A DNA stretch of 5,729 nt from Prevotella sp. UBA4341 (GTDB lineage: Bacteria > Bacteroidota > Bacteroidia > Bacteroidales > Bacteroidaceae), in the NCBI GenBank assembly GCA_002393705.1, contig DGTH01000098.1, positions 1-5,729 of the forward strand. The letters run 5' to 3'. Position numbers and translations under genes: made by a program. The notes beneath the pieces are model-generated. The model ran no database searches. It saw only the letters and a list, made by a program, of their open reading frames with translations, and was not told the origin of the DNA. This document shows positions 5,278-5,729 of the stretch, piece by piece. The stretch's first letter is position 1. The number at the start of each line of letters is the position of its first letter.

Positions 5278-5299
5278 ATTTGCTACCGCACTGACATGA
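5264..5299 (+). other. Possible 11-codon leader ORF overlapping the hisH start
   Basis: An ATG within the fifth heptamer opens the frame MKSEEFATALT, which ends at TGA 5297-5299 and overlaps the hisH ATG (5296-5298) as ATGA. If translated it could couple ribosomes into hisH. The overlap is cheap to obtain by chance, because many Bacteroidetes genes begin ATGAA, and the peptide has no histidine run like a classical his attenuator. Listed as a possibility only. Confidence 0.2.
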
Positions 5300-5729
5300 A
5301 TATAGCTATTGTAAAATACAACGCGGGCAACATCTATTCCGTTGTCAACGCCCTGAAGCGCTTAGGCGTGCAGCCCCTGCTGACCGACGATGCCGAACAG
5401 CTCCGCAGGGCCGACTGCGTCATCTTCCCCGGTCAGGGCGAGGCCCGTGGCGCCATGGAGTACCTGCGTGCACGGCGGCTCGACGAGGTCATCCGCTCGC
5501 TCACGCAGCCCGTGCTGGGCATCTGCATCGGCCAGCAGCTGCTTTGCCGCCACTCTGAGGAGGGCAACACCGACTGCATCGGCATTTTCGATGTTGACGT
5601 CAAGCGCTTTCAGCCCACGCGCCACGAGGACAAAGTGCCCTGCATGGGCTGGAACAGCCTGCACAACGTCAAGGGACCGCTCCTCCAGGAGGGCAGCTAC
5701 GTCTATTTCGTCCACTCCTACTACGTACC
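5296..5729 (+). CDS. hisH: Imidazole glycerol phosphate synthase subunit HisH, C terminus beyond the window
   Basis: HisH is the glutaminase subunit that supplies ammonia to HisF for the step of histidine biosynthesis producing imidazole glycerol phosphate and AICAR. The 144 complete codons present begin MNIAIVKYNAGNIYSV, the usual HisH N terminus. They include FPGQGEARGAM (44-54, oxyanion-strand region), the nucleophile elbow GICIGQQLL with Cys77, CRHSEEG, VPCMGWN (114-120) and VYFVHSYY (136-143). The His and Glu of the class I amidotransferase triad lie in the missing C-terminal part (full length is roughly 195-205 residues). The reading frame is open to the right edge. It follows purU on the same strand without a promoter box of its own. 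hisA, hisF and hisI would be expected next, but none is in view. The start is the only ATG that gives the family N terminus. Confidence 0.96.
   Translation, partial: MNIAIVKYNAGNIYSVVNALKRLGVQPLLTDDAEQLRRADCVIFPGQGEARGAMEYLRARRLDEVIRSLTQPVLGICIGQQLLCRHSEEGNTDCIGIFDVDVKRFQPTRHEDKVPCMGWNSLHNVKGPLLQEGSYVYFVHSYYV

Noticed and set aside
5236..5295. Histidine attenuator before hisH
   Set aside because: The leader peptide frame has no histidine run, and there is no competing terminator hairpin in this 60-nt spacer.

Overview
The window looks like chromosomal housekeeping sequence from a Bacteroidales bacterium, most like Prevotella/Segatella or a relative with GC-rich coding DNA. Three things support this. 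All four clear promoters have the Bacteroidetes sigma-ABfr form, TTTG, then 19-20 nt, then TACCTTTGCA. There is an outer-membrane lipoprotein of the TamL type and a secreted DUF4252 protein, both typical of Bacteroidetes. Leaders are A-rich and lack Shine-Dalgarno sites. Genus assignment is inference.

Layout, left to right. Positions 1-286 hold the 5' three quarters of the RNase P RNA gene (rnpB, minus strand), which runs off the left edge. Its promoter lies at 291-321. Next, also on the minus strand, is a probable two-gene operon: tamL (1283-3424, Omp85-family lipoprotein) followed by a WalJ/YycJ-type metallo-beta-lactamase-fold hydrolase (362-1162). The gap between them is filled largely by a 9-bp tandem repeat array. 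From 3457 to 3712 there is no gene. This stretch holds two inverted-repeat structures, one built from four 22-bp-spaced GC-rich units, and a terminator. A small exported DUF4252 protein (3713-4174, minus) is divergent from purU (4372-5235, plus, 10-formyltetrahydrofolate deformylase). After purU come six 7-bp repeats and then hisH (5296 to the right edge, plus, truncated), the glutaminase subunit of imidazole glycerol phosphate synthase.

How the genes relate. purU and hisH probably share a transcript and meet at the folate/AICAR node: HisH-HisF releases AICAR, whose formylation by PurH uses 10-formyl-THF, and PurU hydrolyses that same cofactor. TamL acts in outer-membrane protein or envelope assembly. 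The hydrolase is cytoplasmic. rnpB has its own promoter just downstream of the operon.

I found no phage, CRISPR, transposon or defence system, and no convincing new multi-gene system. The notable signals are non-coding. Two unrelated short tandem arrays each begin at the base after a stop codon inside an operon. The 9-bp array is G-quadruplex-capable and leaves a reading frame open between two genes. A 22-bp-period palindromic cluster lies upstream of tamL. Small palindromes sit in the purU promoter.
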